DNA from: Piscirickettsiaceae bacterium
Lineage (GTDB): Bacteria > Pseudomonadota > Gammaproteobacteria > Methylococcales > Cycloclasticaceae
NCBI GenBank assembly: GCA_002401365.1
Contig: NVSW01000062.1
Coordinates: 1-15,226, forward strand
Direction: 5' to 3'
DNA length: 15,226 nt
Each line of letters opens with the position of its first letter. The stretch's first letter is position 1. The notes under the pieces are model-generated. The model searched no databases, had not been told where the DNA came from, and saw nothing but the letters and a program-made list of their open reading frames with translations. Position numbers and translations under genes: made by a program. This document shows positions 1-8,037 of this stretch, one piece after another.

Positions 1-96
1 AGTATAGAACAGCTTTAATAAAGCACCAGCCAAAGCAAAGATTTAAACTATACTTATTGCAGATTTAAGTTATTAAATGGATTTTAACGTTAGTTT
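1..96. other. AT-rich leader upstream of manC
   Basis: This is non-coding as far as I can see. It holds a 7-base inverted repeat (AGTATAG at 1-7, CTATACT at 48-54) with a small nested hairpin inside it (GCTTT at 12-16, AAAGC at 20-24). TATACT at 49-54 would pass as a -10 element, but no convincing -35 box lies 16-18 bases upstream. There is no Shine-Dalgarno sequence at a useful distance before the manC ATG. The upstream gene lies outside the window, so a terminator or leader role cannot be separated. Confidence 0.3.
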
Positions 97-1512
97 ATGA
101 AAAAGATCACCCCTGTTATCTTATCTGGCGGCTCTGGCACGCGTTTGTGGCCATTATCGCGCAAGTCTCGCCCCAAACAGTTTCTTGCCCTTGCATCTGA
201 ACATACGATGTTCCAAGAGACTTTGTTGCGCCTTGATGCACCCAACATATCACCTCAACCCATCGTTATTTGTAGTGATGATCACCGTTTTATGGTGGCT
301 GAACAATTGCGCGAACTGGGTGCGACTGCCGAGTCCATTATTTTAGAACCTACCGGTCGTAACACAGCCCCTGCATTAACAGTAGCCGCACTGGCCAATA
401 CCGATGACTCTGAGAAAGTTTTGCTGATTCTTCCTTCTGACCACGTTATTGCAGATAAAGCTGCTTTTCATCATGCTTTATCGATTGCGCAACCACTGGC
501 TGAAGCGGGACAAATTGTTACTTTTGGCATTGTACCCACCCATGCTGAAACCGGGTACGGTTACATTGAGGCAGAGAAAACATCCCTGCAAGACTCTTAC
601 CCCATATCCCGGTTTGTTGAAAAACCAAACACTGAAACCGCTCAAGCTTACGTAGATGCAGGTAATTTCTTTTGGAATAGCGGCATGTTTATGTTCAAAG
701 CATCGACGTTATTGGATGAAATGAGTAAGTTTAGGCCTGATATTGTTGATGCCTGCAAGCAAGCGTTAAAAAATTCGGTGAAAGACATGGATTTTACACG
801 GTTGGACTCAGCCGCTTTTAACCAATGCCCATCAGAATCTATCGATTATGCCATCATGGAAAAAACCCGTCATGCCGTTGTTGTACCACTTAATGCAGGG
901 TGGAGTGACTTGGGCTCGTGGAAATCACTGTGGGACATTGCTGAAAAAGACGACAACAATAATATGATTAAGGGCGATGTATTACAAAAAGATTCAAGCA
1001 ATTGCTATATTCATGCTGAACACCGGCTCGTAACAACCCTAGGCTTAAAAAATACGATTATTATCGAAACGGCCGATGCCATAATGGTCGCCCACCCTGA
1101 TCACGTTCAAGATGTGAAAGCACTGGTTGATCAATTGAAAAAAGATGGCCGTAGCGAATCTGAAAACCACAGAGAAATATACCGGCCTTGGGGAAAGTAT
1201 GATTCCATTGATACCGGCGAGCGCTATCAAGTAAAACGAATAACGGTTAACCCAGGCGCAAAATTATCTGTACAAATGCACCATCATCGAGCTGAGCACT
1301 GGATTGTTGTTTCTGGCACGGCAAAAGTCACCATTGATGATGTAGAGCAACTACTCTCTGAAAATCAATCAACTTACGTACCCATCGGCTCTGTGCACTC
1401 ACTTGAAAACCCAGGTAAAGTGCCTGTAGAAATGATAGAAGTGCAGTCGGGTAGCTACCTTGGAGAAGATGATATTGTTAGGTTTGAGGACCTTTATGGT
1501 CGCACAACGTAG
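97..1512 (+). CDS. manC: Mannose-1-phosphate guanylyltransferase / mannose-6-phosphate isomerase
   Basis: This bifunctional cytoplasmic enzyme makes GDP-mannose: the N-terminal domain joins mannose-1-phosphate and GTP, and the C-terminal cupin interconverts fructose-6-phosphate and mannose-6-phosphate. At 471 aa it matches the usual ManC/AlgA/CpsB length. The nucleotidyltransferase signature GGSGTRLWPLSRKSRPKQF sits at residues 11-29 and the sugar-binding FVEKP motif at 173-177. The isomerase half contains YRPWGKY near 362 and the metal-site segment QMHHHRAEHW at 393-402, with a further His at 434. The start gives MKKITPVILSGG, the normal beginning of the family, although no ribosome binding site is visible. 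The product feeds exopolysaccharide, O-antigen or GDP-sugar synthesis; which of these cannot be told, because no other polysaccharide gene is in the window. It is separated from pilB by 127 nt and is probably its own unit. Confidence 0.95.
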   Translation: MKKITPVILSGGSGTRLWPLSRKSRPKQFLALASEHTMFQETLLRLDAPNISPQPIVICSDDHRFMVAEQLRELGATAESIILEPTGRNTAPALTVAALANTDDSEKVLLILPSDHVIADKAAFHHALSIAQPLAEAGQIVTFGIVPTHAETGYGYIEAEKTSLQDSYPISRFVEKPNTETAQAYVDAGNFFWNSGMFMFKASTLLDEMSKFRPDIVDACKQALKNSVKDMDFTRLDSAAFNQCPSESIDYAIMEKTRHAVVVPLNAGWSDLGSWKSLWDIAEKDDNNNMIKGDVLQKDSSNCYIHAEHRLVTTLGLKNTIIIETADAIMVAHPDHVQDVKALVDQLKKDGRSESENHREIYRPWGKYDSIDTGERYQVKRITVNPGAKLSVQMHHHRAEHWIVVSGTAKVTIDDVEQLLSENQSTYVPIGSVHSLENPGKVPVEMIEVQSGSYLGEDDIVRFEDLYGRTT

Positions 1513-1639
1513 TTATTTATGACTTTCATCATGAAATATGATTAACAATGCACGTCAACTGTAGACAAATAAAGTATTTGTACTAATATTAAAATATTGG
1601 TCAATCATTCACTAAAAAGGATACGGTAAGCAATTGAAC
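1513..1639. other. manC-pilB intergenic region with short dyads
   Basis: This AT-rich gap holds a perfect 7-bp inverted repeat with a 3-nt loop (ACAAATA at 1565-1571, TATTTGT at 1575-1581), followed closely by an AATATT pair at 1585-1590 and 1593-1598. TAATAT at 1584-1589 could be a -10 box for pilB, paired with a weak -35 (TGTAGA, 1560-1565, spacing 18). AAGGA at 1617-1621 is a ribosome binding site candidate. The stems are too AT-rich to be convincing terminators. I see no ORF here. Confidence 0.35.
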
Positions 1640-3349
1640 ATGGCGGTTTCTAAAGAAAAAATGCACTTAGGTGGCCTAGCACGGCGTCTTGTCTTAGACG
1701 GTTTATTAACCGAGGAAGCGGCTCGACAGCATTTTGACGAGGCACTTAAGCACAAAACGCCCTTTGTAAGCCACCTTGTTGGTAAAAAAATCCTAGATAG
1801 CCAAACCATTGCTATTGCCGCTTCACAAGAGTTTGGTGTGCCATTATTCGACATATCAGCATTAGACCGCGATGTAATCCCATCCGATTTAGTCACTGAA
1901 AAGCTAATTAGAAAGCATCACGCCTTGCCGATCTTTAAACGAGGCAATAAGCTCTTTGTAGCCGTTTCAGACCCTACAAATCTCCAAGCATTAGACGAAA
2001 TAAAGTTCCACACAAGAACTAGCACCGAAGCTATTCTTGTTGAAGAAGACAAGCTGATGAAAGTCATTGATCAGACCATGGAAGCTGCAGAGACCACCAT
2101 GACTGACCTGATGGATGCGGATTTGGATAATATTGACTTTGAAGATACTGACGAGCGTCCTTCTGATGATGTGGATGCCGACATTGATGATGCGCCAATT
2201 GTTCGTTTCGTAAATAAAATATTACTGGATGCCATCAACAAAGGTGCGTCTGATATCCATTTTGAACCTTATGAAAAAACATTCCGCATTCGTGTTAGAC
2301 ATGACGGTATTCTGAAAGAAGTGGCCTCGCCGCCATCCAGCATTGCTAATAAACTAACATCGCGTATTAAAGTGATGTCGCGGATGAACATTTCAGAACG
2401 ACGTGTCCCTCAGGATGGGCGTATCAAAATGTCTCTTTCTAAGAAACGGGCCATTGATTTTCGTGTTAACACCTGCCCTACTTTATACGGTGAAAAGATT
2501 GTTTTACGTATTTTAGACCCTACTAGCGCCCAAGTTGGTATTGAGCAGCTTGGCTTTAGTGATAAGCAACGCAAACAATTCATGGCGGCCATTAAAAAGC
2601 CTTATGGAATGATTCTTGTTACAGGGCCTACCGGTAGTGGTAAAACCGTTACACTTTACACCGCACTTAATATTCTTAACTCCGATGATATCAATATCTC
2701 AACGGCTGAAGACCCCGTTGAAATTACAGTACCTGGCATCAATCAGGTAAACGTTAATGTTAAAACCGGCTTAACCTTTGCCGAAAGCTTACGCGCATTC
2801 TTACGTCAAGATCCAGATATCATTATGGTGGGTGAGATTCGTGACTTGGAAACAGCTGAAATCTCAGTCAAGGCCGCTCAGACTGGTCACTTAGTGTTAT
2901 CTACTTTGCACACGAACGATGCGCCACAAACACTAAACCGCCTGAGCCAAATGGGCATTCCACCCTATAATATTGCATCCGCTGTATTACTTATTATGGC
3001 ACAAAGGCTTGCTCGAAAACTGTGTGATAGTTGCAAACAGGAAGAAAAACTACCCGTTGACCTTTTGGTAAAAGAAGGCTTTTCTGAAGAAGACGCAAAA
3101 TCAACAAAACCCTATAAAGCCGTCGGCTGTGACTTATGTGTCAACGGTTATAAAGGACGTGTAGGTATTTTCCAAGTGATGCCTGTTTCTGAAGAAATGC
3201 AACAAATCATCATTCAAGGCGGTTCCACCAAAAACCTTGAAGAGCAAGCTATAAAAGAAGGCGTCCTAACATTACGTGAGTCTGGGCTAGAAAAAATTAT
3301 GGCCGGTGTCACCAGTATCGAAGAAATCAACCGAATAACTAAAGACTAA
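1640..3349 (+). CDS. pilB: Type IV pilus assembly (extension) ATPase PilB
   Basis: PilB is the cytoplasmic hexameric motor that powers pilus extension by driving pilin addition at the PilC platform. From the ATG at 1640 it is 569 aa, close to the usual 560-570. An N-terminal GspE-type domain (about 1-150) is followed by a very acidic linker (about 155-186), then the ATPase core. Walker A is GPTGSGKT (329-336), the Asp box and Walker B lie in DPDIIMVGEIRD (391-402), and the His box is TGHLVLSTLHTNDA (415-428). A tetracysteine zinc site is formed by CDSC (462-465) and CDLC (497-500). An in-frame TTG at 1634 is an alternative start: AAGGA at 1617-1621 is 12 nt from the TTG but 18 nt from the ATG. 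I prefer the ATG because it gives the usual MA- beginning. The N-terminal domain does not show the clear paired RLGxxL motifs of c-di-GMP-binding MshEN domains. pilC follows after 5 nt. Confidence 0.96.
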   Translation: MAVSKEKMHLGGLARRLVLDGLLTEEAARQHFDEALKHKTPFVSHLVGKKILDSQTIAIAASQEFGVPLFDISALDRDVIPSDLVTEKLIRKHHALPIFKRGNKLFVAVSDPTNLQALDEIKFHTRTSTEAILVEEDKLMKVIDQTMEAAETTMTDLMDADLDNIDFEDTDERPSDDVDADIDDAPIVRFVNKILLDAINKGASDIHFEPYEKTFRIRVRHDGILKEVASPPSSIANKLTSRIKVMSRMNISERRVPQDGRIKMSLSKKRAIDFRVNTCPTLYGEKIVLRILDPTSAQVGIEQLGFSDKQRKQFMAAIKKPYGMILVTGPTGSGKTVTLYTALNILNSDDINISTAEDPVEITVPGINQVNVNVKTGLTFAESLRAFLRQDPDIIMVGEIRDLETAEISVKAAQTGHLVLSTLHTNDAPQTLNRLSQMGIPPYNIASAVLLIMAQRLARKLCDSCKQEEKLPVDLLVKEGFSEEDAKSTKPYKAVGCDLCVNGYKGRVGIFQVMPVSEEMQQIIIQGGSTKNLEEQAIKEGVLTLRESGLEKIMAGVTSIEEINRITKD

Positions 3350-3354
3350 ATATT

Positions 3355-4575
3355 ATGGCTGCAACATCTGAAAAAATTACGTTTATCTGGGAAGGAACCG
3401 ACACCAAAGGCAATAGAAGCAAGGGTGAGATATCCGCTCGAAATGATGCCATGGTCAAAGCCGAGCTAAGGCGCCAAGGAATTCGGCCTATTAAAGTAAA
3501 AAAGAAACCAAAAGATCTATTTGGTAGTTTCGGCCAAAAGCCCATTGAGCCAAAGGATATCGCTATATTTAGTCGTCAACTAGCAACCATGATGGCAGCC
3601 GGCATACCTATGGTTCAGTCTTTTGATATTATTGGTAAAGGTCATGATAAACCCGCGATGCAAAACATGCTGTTATCCATCAAGGCTGAAATCGAGGGCG
3701 GCTCCACACTACATGAGGGTTTAAGCAAGTTCCCCCATCATTTTGATGACCTTTTTTGTAACTTAGTTGAAGCCGGTGAACACGCGGGTATTTTAGAAGA
3801 GTTATTAGGAAAAATAGCCGAATATAAAGAAAAAACTGAAATACTTAAGGCCAAAATCAAGAAGGCTCTAACATACCCTATTTCCGTGCTTGTCATTGCT
3901 GTTGTGGTAACGGCTATTCTATTAATTTTTGTTGTACCCCAGTTCGAAAGTTTATTTACTGGATTTGGTGCCGACTTACCTGTCTTCACCCAAATGGTTG
4001 TTCGCCTGTCTCGATTTATGCAAGAGTGGTGGTGGGCTATTTTCGGCGCTATTGGTATAGTTATTTTTGTTCTTAAACAATTGAAAAAACGTTCACGTAA
4101 GTTTAACCACGCTATAGACCGAATTGTTTTAAAAGTACCCGTCATCGGTGAAATTATGAACAAAGCAGCAATCGCGCGCTATGCAAGAACCTTATCAACC
4201 ATGTCTGCTGCGGGTGTTCCTCTTGTTGAGGCCCTTGAATCTGTAGCTGGTGCTACTGGTAATATTGTTTACTCCGTCGCCGTTATGCAAATTAGGGAGC
4301 AAGTCGCCACCGGTGTTCAATTGCAACAAGCGATGAAAAACGTAGGGCTGTTTCCGCATATGGTGGTACAAATGGTCGCCATTGGTGAGGAATCGGGTGC
4401 TGTAGAATCCATGCTTGCTAAGGTAGCTGACTTCTACGAAGAAGAAGTTGACAATGCTGTAGACTCCTTGGCAAGCCTTATTGAACCAATGATTATGGCT
4501 ATATTAGGGGTGCTTGTTGGTGGTCTAATTATTGCTATGTACTTACCTATCTTCAAACTAGGTACTGTATTCTAA
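3355..4575 (+). CDS. pilC: Type IV pilus inner-membrane platform protein PilC
   Basis: PilC is the polytopic inner-membrane protein that sits above the PilB motor and passes pilin subunits into the growing fibre. It is 406 aa, the standard size. Two tandem T2SSF (GspF) domains are visible, at about residues 70-195 and 272-395. Each carries the repeated pattern of a helix with 'R-x-L-x-T-M-x-A-A-G-x-P' (RQLATMMAAGIPM near 74-86 and RTLSTMSAAGVPL near 278-290) and a later acidic GE-x-x-G turn (GEHAGILEE near 141-149, GEESGAVES near 344-352). Hydrophobic membrane segments fall at about 175-195, 223-242 and 375-398. The start lies 5 nt after the pilB stop with no Shine-Dalgarno, which suggests translational coupling to pilB. 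Identification is secure from the sequence pattern and the pilB/pilD neighbours. Confidence 0.95.
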   Translation: MAATSEKITFIWEGTDTKGNRSKGEISARNDAMVKAELRRQGIRPIKVKKKPKDLFGSFGQKPIEPKDIAIFSRQLATMMAAGIPMVQSFDIIGKGHDKPAMQNMLLSIKAEIEGGSTLHEGLSKFPHHFDDLFCNLVEAGEHAGILEELLGKIAEYKEKTEILKAKIKKALTYPISVLVIAVVVTAILLIFVVPQFESLFTGFGADLPVFTQMVVRLSRFMQEWWWAIFGAIGIVIFVLKQLKKRSRKFNHAIDRIVLKVPVIGEIMNKAAIARYARTLSTMSAAGVPLVEALESVAGATGNIVYSVAVMQIREQVATGVQLQQAMKNVGLFPHMVVQMVAIGEESGAVESMLAKVADFYEEEVDNAVDSLASLIEPMIMAILGVLVGGLIIAMYLPIFKLGTVF

Positions 4576-4596
4576 GCTCAGCATTTCAAGCGTTAA

Positions 4597-5475
4597 ATGA
4601 ACGAGTTATTTTTATACTTTCAGCACAATACGCTGTTTTTTTCGCTGTCTATTGCTACATTGGGCTTATTAGTTGGTAGTTTTTTAAATGTGGTTGTTTA
4701 CCGCCTTCCTATTATGCTTCAACGCAATTGGACGTCTGAATGTTTATCTTTTCTCAGCAGAGAAGATGAAATAACGACCGAAGCTGAGCTATTTAATTTA
4801 TCAACGCCTCGTTCTCGCTGTCCATCCTGCAAGCATTTAATTAGCTCAATAGAAAATATACCTGTTATCAGCTATATTTTTTTAAAGGGCCGTTGTCGCA
4901 ATTGCAAATCAGCAATATCCATTCGTTATCCTCTGGTTGAACTAACGACAGCCTGTCTGTCATTTGCAATCGCCTTGCAGTTTGGCGTGAGCATTCAAAC
5001 ATGTGCTGCACTAATTTTCACTTGGACCCTGATATGCTTAGCGCTAATTGATTTTGATACCCAGCTATTACCCGACTCCATCACATTGCCATTATTATGG
5101 TCAGGCTTATTTTTTAGCTTATTTCATACTTTCACTGACCCAGTAACATCCATTATTGGCGCATTAGCCGGCTATCTAAGTTTATGGTCTGTTTATTGGG
5201 CCTTTAAAATTATTACCAAGAAAGAAGGCATGGGGTATGGCGATTTCAAATTACTAGCTGCCATTGGAGCCTGGCTTGGTTGGCAGGCGTTACCCCTTGT
5301 TATCATGTTATCTGCCTTTGTTGGCGCCATCATTGGGATAAGCCTTATTATCATTCAAGGAAGACATAAAAGTACGCCCATACCCTTCGGTCCTTTTCTA
5401 GCTATCGCTGGGTTTATTGCTTTGATATGGGGCGATTACATTAATGAATTTTACTTGCACTTGGTTGGCCTATAA
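4597..5475 (+). CDS. pilD: Prepilin peptidase / N-methyltransferase PilD
   Basis: PilD is the inner-membrane aspartyl protease (family A24) that removes the leader peptide from type IV prepilins and pseudopilins and then N-methylates the new terminal residue. At 292 aa it has full length. Its N-terminal cytoplasmic loop holds the two zinc-binding CxxC pairs, C75/C78 and C100/C103, typical of bifunctional proteobacterial enzymes. The catalytic aspartates are D152 (in LIDFDTQLLPD) and D216 (in GMGYGDFKLL). Several hydrophobic segments follow, consistent with about eight membrane helices. It starts 21 nt after pilC without a Shine-Dalgarno sequence and ends 6 nt before coaE. It may serve both the pilus and any type II secretion system in the cell. 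Confidence 0.95.
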   Translation: MNELFLYFQHNTLFFSLSIATLGLLVGSFLNVVVYRLPIMLQRNWTSECLSFLSREDEITTEAELFNLSTPRSRCPSCKHLISSIENIPVISYIFLKGRCRNCKSAISIRYPLVELTTACLSFAIALQFGVSIQTCAALIFTWTLICLALIDFDTQLLPDSITLPLLWSGLFFSLFHTFTDPVTSIIGALAGYLSLWSVYWAFKIITKKEGMGYGDFKLLAAIGAWLGWQALPLVIMLSAFVGAIIGISLIIIQGRHKSTPIPFGPFLAIAGFIALIWGDYINEFYLHLVGL

Positions 5476-5481
5476 CGTCAG

Positions 5482-6102
5482 ATGCTAATTATTGGACTAA
5501 CAGGTGGCATCGGCTGTGGCAAAACGACTGTCACAAATCTTTTTGCAGAAAGCAATGTTCCCATTATTGATGCAGATGAAATTTCTCATAAGCTTGTACA
5601 AAAAGGGCAGCCAGCATTAAATATTATTAAAAATAAATTGGGTAGTGAGTTTTTGCATTCTAACGGCGAACTAAATCGCGACAAACTCCGCAGCCATATT
5701 CATAGCAACTCAGCTGATAAAAAGTTACTTGAAGATATTCTACATCCGCTTGTGTACAAAGAAATGCACAAGCAACTAAAACACTCATCATCCCCCTATG
5801 CAATTTTTAGTATTCCTCTACTTTTTGAAACCAATTTCCAAGATAAAGTTGACCGAATTCTTGTTGTTGATTGTCCTGAAAGGATTCAAATCGAACGGGT
5901 ACAAGCCCGAAACAAAATTAGCATAGAGGAGATAAAAAAAATAATGTCGAACCAGTGTTCTCGATCTGAACGCATAGAACGAGCTAATGACATCATTGAT
6001 AATTCTGGTTCATTAAAAACACTAATAAACAAAGTACAACGCCTTCATCTGAAATATCTCGAAATCAGTGCTAGCAATAAAACCAGCAATCCTTCAAAAT
6101 AA
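5482..6102 (+). CDS. coaE: Dephospho-CoA kinase
   Basis: CoaE phosphorylates the 3'-hydroxyl of dephospho-CoA with ATP, the last step of coenzyme A synthesis, in the cytoplasm. The protein is 206 aa, the usual size. The P-loop is GGIGCGKTT at residues 8-16 and the conserved DADEISH follows at 30-36. SIPLLFET (near 110-117) is the family's substrate-domain segment, and the C-terminal part has the typical pattern 'NQCSRSERIERANDIIDNSG' (the family's Q-x-s-R-x-x-R-x-x-x-A-D-x-x-I-x-N region). The canonical AD pair before the DxxI is AN here, a mild change. The gene sits between pilD and zapD, a placement common in gammaproteobacteria with no known functional link to pili. The start is 6 nt after pilD with no Shine-Dalgarno sequence. 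Confidence 0.95.
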   Translation: MLIIGLTGGIGCGKTTVTNLFAESNVPIIDADEISHKLVQKGQPALNIIKNKLGSEFLHSNGELNRDKLRSHIHSNSADKKLLEDILHPLVYKEMHKQLKHSSSPYAIFSIPLLFETNFQDKVDRILVVDCPERIQIERVQARNKISIEEIKKIMSNQCSRSERIERANDIIDNSGSLKTLINKVQRLHLKYLEISASNKTSNPSK

Positions 6103-6132
6103 GCGTACTTAAAATATTTTTGCTTACAGTTT

Positions 6133-6900
6133 GTGACGCACACAATTACATACGAATTACCCCTTAACGAGAGAATTAGAACCTTTTTAAGACTAGAGGG
6201 TTTATTCATGCAAATGAATCACTTTTCTGAGCATGATAACGAGTGGAATAATCGCGCTGAACTAAATTGCCTATTAGATATTTTTACTATTTCGAGTAGA
6301 GCCGATCTAAAATCTGAAATCACTAAAGAAATAGAACGTCACACTAAAAGTCTAGCTCTGTTCTCCCAATACCCTAATGTTGACGCTGAGAAACTAAAAA
6401 GCTCTATTGTTAAACTGTCTGAACTCAACGTTAGGTTAGCATCCACTTCTGGCAGAATTGACCATAAAGTAGGCCAGATTGACCTTTTAAAATGTTTAAT
6501 CCAACGTAGTAGCATACCCGGTGGCACCTGCGACTTTGATTTACCAGGTTACCATTTTTGGCTTAAACAACCACTTCAACACAGGCGTGAACAAATAAAT
6601 TATTGGACTGAAAACTTGGTCGCTATCCGCGAATCTATTTCTTTATTGCTTGAATATATTCGTTCAAGCGGTACAGGGGTTAGTAAAATTGCTGCTTGCG
6701 GAGTTTACCAACAAAGCTTATCTGACCAGCAAGCCGTACAACTAATACGTGTTTCTGTTGATAGTACCTCCCCTTTCTTTTCTGAAATTAGCGGAGGAAA
6801 ACACCGGTTTACTGTTCGTTTCATGACATTAAGAGAAACCGAAAGACCCGCTCAAACATCTGAAGATGTTAACTTCACTTTGAACATTTGCCAACTTTAA
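6133..6900 (+). CDS. zapD: Cell division protein ZapD (FtsZ-bundling)
   Basis: ZapD (DUF1342, formerly YacF) is a cytoplasmic protein that crosslinks FtsZ filaments through the FtsZ C-terminal peptide and stabilises the Z-ring. The protein is 255 aa, close to the 247 aa of E. coli ZapD. The N-terminal TYELPLNERIRTFLRLEGLF matches the family's most conserved segment, and 'SIPGGTCDFDLPGYHFWL' near residues 132-149 is a second signature. I chose the GTG at 6133 because the next in-frame ATG (6208) would delete the conserved N-terminus. No ribosome binding site is visible. It lies 30 nt after coaE and 4 nt before yacG. Its partner FtsZ is encoded at the right end of the same window. Confidence 0.93.
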   Translation: MTHTITYELPLNERIRTFLRLEGLFMQMNHFSEHDNEWNNRAELNCLLDIFTISSRADLKSEITKEIERHTKSLALFSQYPNVDAEKLKSSIVKLSELNVRLASTSGRIDHKVGQIDLLKCLIQRSSIPGGTCDFDLPGYHFWLKQPLQHRREQINYWTENLVAIRESISLLLEYIRSSGTGVSKIAACGVYQQSLSDQQAVQLIRVSVDSTSPFFSEISGGKHRFTVRFMTLRETERPAQTSEDVNFTLNICQL

Positions 6901-6904
6901 TATA

Positions 6905-7084
6905 ATGACAATTTCTGTTAATTGCCCAGTGTGCCACAAAGAAGTTCCTTGGAATAATAGCCAATCACATAAACCTTTTTGCAGCGATCGTTGTAAATTA
7001 ATAGACCTCGGTGAATGGGCTTCAGAAGCACATTCCATCCCTGGCGAAACGGTCATTCCACCCGAAGAAGAGGCACCATACTAA
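6905..7084 (+). CDS. yacG: DNA gyrase inhibitor YacG, small zinc protein
   Basis: This 59-aa protein belongs to the YacG family, which in E. coli binds GyrB and inhibits gyrase. It reads MTISVNCPVCHKEVPW and then the family hallmark FCSDRCKLIDLGEWASE. The four zinc ligands are C7, C10, C26 and C30, in the pattern CPxC-x15-CxxxC, with an acidic, proline-rich tail ending in EEEAPY. The ATG lies 4 nt after the zapD stop with no Shine-Dalgarno sequence, so translation is probably coupled to zapD. Its stop codon (7082-7084) overlaps the stop of the opposing Nudix/ThiE gene (complement of 7081-7083). Being under 60 codons, it is easy to miss by length-filtered gene calling. I am confident of the family; the gyrase role rests on E. 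coli work. Confidence 0.93.
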   Translation: MTISVNCPVCHKEVPWNNSQSHKPFCSDRCKLIDLGEWASEAHSIPGETVIPPEEEAPY

Positions 7085-8013
7085 GGCAAAAACCCCCGTA
7101 TGCCAGCCACTCCCTGCCCGCCACACTTTCTTACTGTGGCAATATCCTGCACACAAACGCCACCCAAGGCATACACGGGTAATTGAGCACCTTTGACAAG
7201 CTCAGCAAACTGTTGCCAACCTAAAGGTTCCGTTAGGGGATGGGAGTCAGTTCGATTTATTGCTGATAGAACCGCAAATTTAGCACCTAATTGAACCGCT
7301 TTATGTAAACTAAATTCGCAATGGCACGAAACGGCCACAGAAACCGGATAGCGCTCAAACACTTCATTTCTTTTCTCAAGTAGCTTCGAGTTCAGGTGAA
7401 CCCCCGCTGCTCCTAGATTAACGGCGGTTTTCAAACTGGTATTAACAAACAACTCAACATTGCTTGTTTTACACAACTCAATCGCCTGTTGAGCTAGGTT
7501 AAGGAATGCATCCTTAGCAAAGTCTTTGGCTCGTAGTTGAATCATTTTATAGCCACCATCAATCAAGTATTGTAGATGTATCAACATATCTGCAGTGTCA
7601 CCCAAACAACTATCAACAATTGGGTAACATTCAGGTAATTGAATGGCGTGAATAATGCCTTGATTTGCAGCTGGGAAAGAATAACTATTTAGATCGCTAA
7701 CGGGCAACCACTTTATAGCCTGACCTTCCAAACCGACGGCATCCCCTTCATATATTGTTACCGTTAGCACATCCAGCGATACATTTAAATCGCTGTATTC
7801 ATAGTTGACATTGATCAACGGTTTAGCAGAGATAATACTCAGGCCTAGCTCTTCGTCTAACTCTCTTTGCAGCGCTTGGAATGTGCTTTCACCTTGTTCT
7901 ACCTTACCGCCGGGAAACTCCCATAGCCCACCTTGGTGCACGCCCTCTGCTCTTTTACTGATGAGTATCTCACCTGCCTCATTTCGTATTACGCCAACCG
8001 CTACTTTTAGCAC
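7081..8013 (-). CDS. mutT: Nudix (MutT-type) hydrolase fused to ThiE-like domain
   Basis: This is a two-domain protein of 310 aa from the GTG at 8013. The first 130 or so residues are a MutT-like Nudix hydrolase, expected to cleave 8-oxo-dGTP so that it is not used in replication. The Nudix box GX5EX7REUXEEXGU is intact at residues 36-58 (GKVEQGE...RELDEELGL). The rest is a TIM-barrel domain of the thiamine phosphate synthase (ThiE/TenI) type, seen in MIQLRAKD, GAAGVHLNS and YALGGV. The metal-binding Asp residues of true ThiE appear to be replaced: NDR is NTS here, and the HLGQxD segment is HLNSKLL. This fusion is a known architecture in gammaproteobacteria, and the role of its C-terminal half is unclear. 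An in-frame TTG at 8019 is an alternative start; both lack a ribosome binding site. It lies close downstream of argJ and probably shares its transcript. Confidence 0.9.
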   Translation of the reverse strand: MLKVAVGVIRNEAGEILISKRAEGVHQGGLWEFPGGKVEQGESTFQALQRELDEELGLSIISAKPLINVNYEYSDLNVSLDVLTVTIYEGDAVGLEGQAIKWLPVSDLNSYSFPAANQGIIHAIQLPECYPIVDSCLGDTADMLIHLQYLIDGGYKMIQLRAKDFAKDAFLNLAQQAIELCKTSNVELFVNTSLKTAVNLGAAGVHLNSKLLEKRNEVFERYPVSVAVSCHCEFSLHKAVQLGAKFAVLSAINRTDSHPLTEPLGWQQFAELVKGAQLPVYALGGVCVQDIATVRKCGGQGVAGIRGFLP

Positions 8014-8037
8014 GGCCAAAGGCTTGTACTAAAAGGG

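Noticed and set aside
1..54. Riboswitch or structured RNA from the nested inverted repeats before manC
   Set aside because: The stems are short and AT-rich with a 40-nt outer loop, and no known aptamer pattern is recognisable.
1612..1896. 94-codon open frame on the - strand over the pilB start
   Set aside because: It overlaps the conserved PilB N-terminus, and the translation has no family resemblance.
3738..4163. 141-codon open frame on the - strand opposite pilC
   Set aside because: It lies wholly inside the unmistakable pilC coding frame, and its translation shows no recognisable motif; a shadow ORF.
6208..6900. ATG at 6208 as the zapD start
   Set aside because: It would remove the conserved ELPLNERIRTFLRLE segment that defines the family; the GTG at 6133 keeps it.
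6829..7056. 75-codon open frame on the - strand over the zapD-yacG junction
   Set aside because: It is antisense to the YacG zinc-finger gene, which has clear family motifs; the reverse frame has none.
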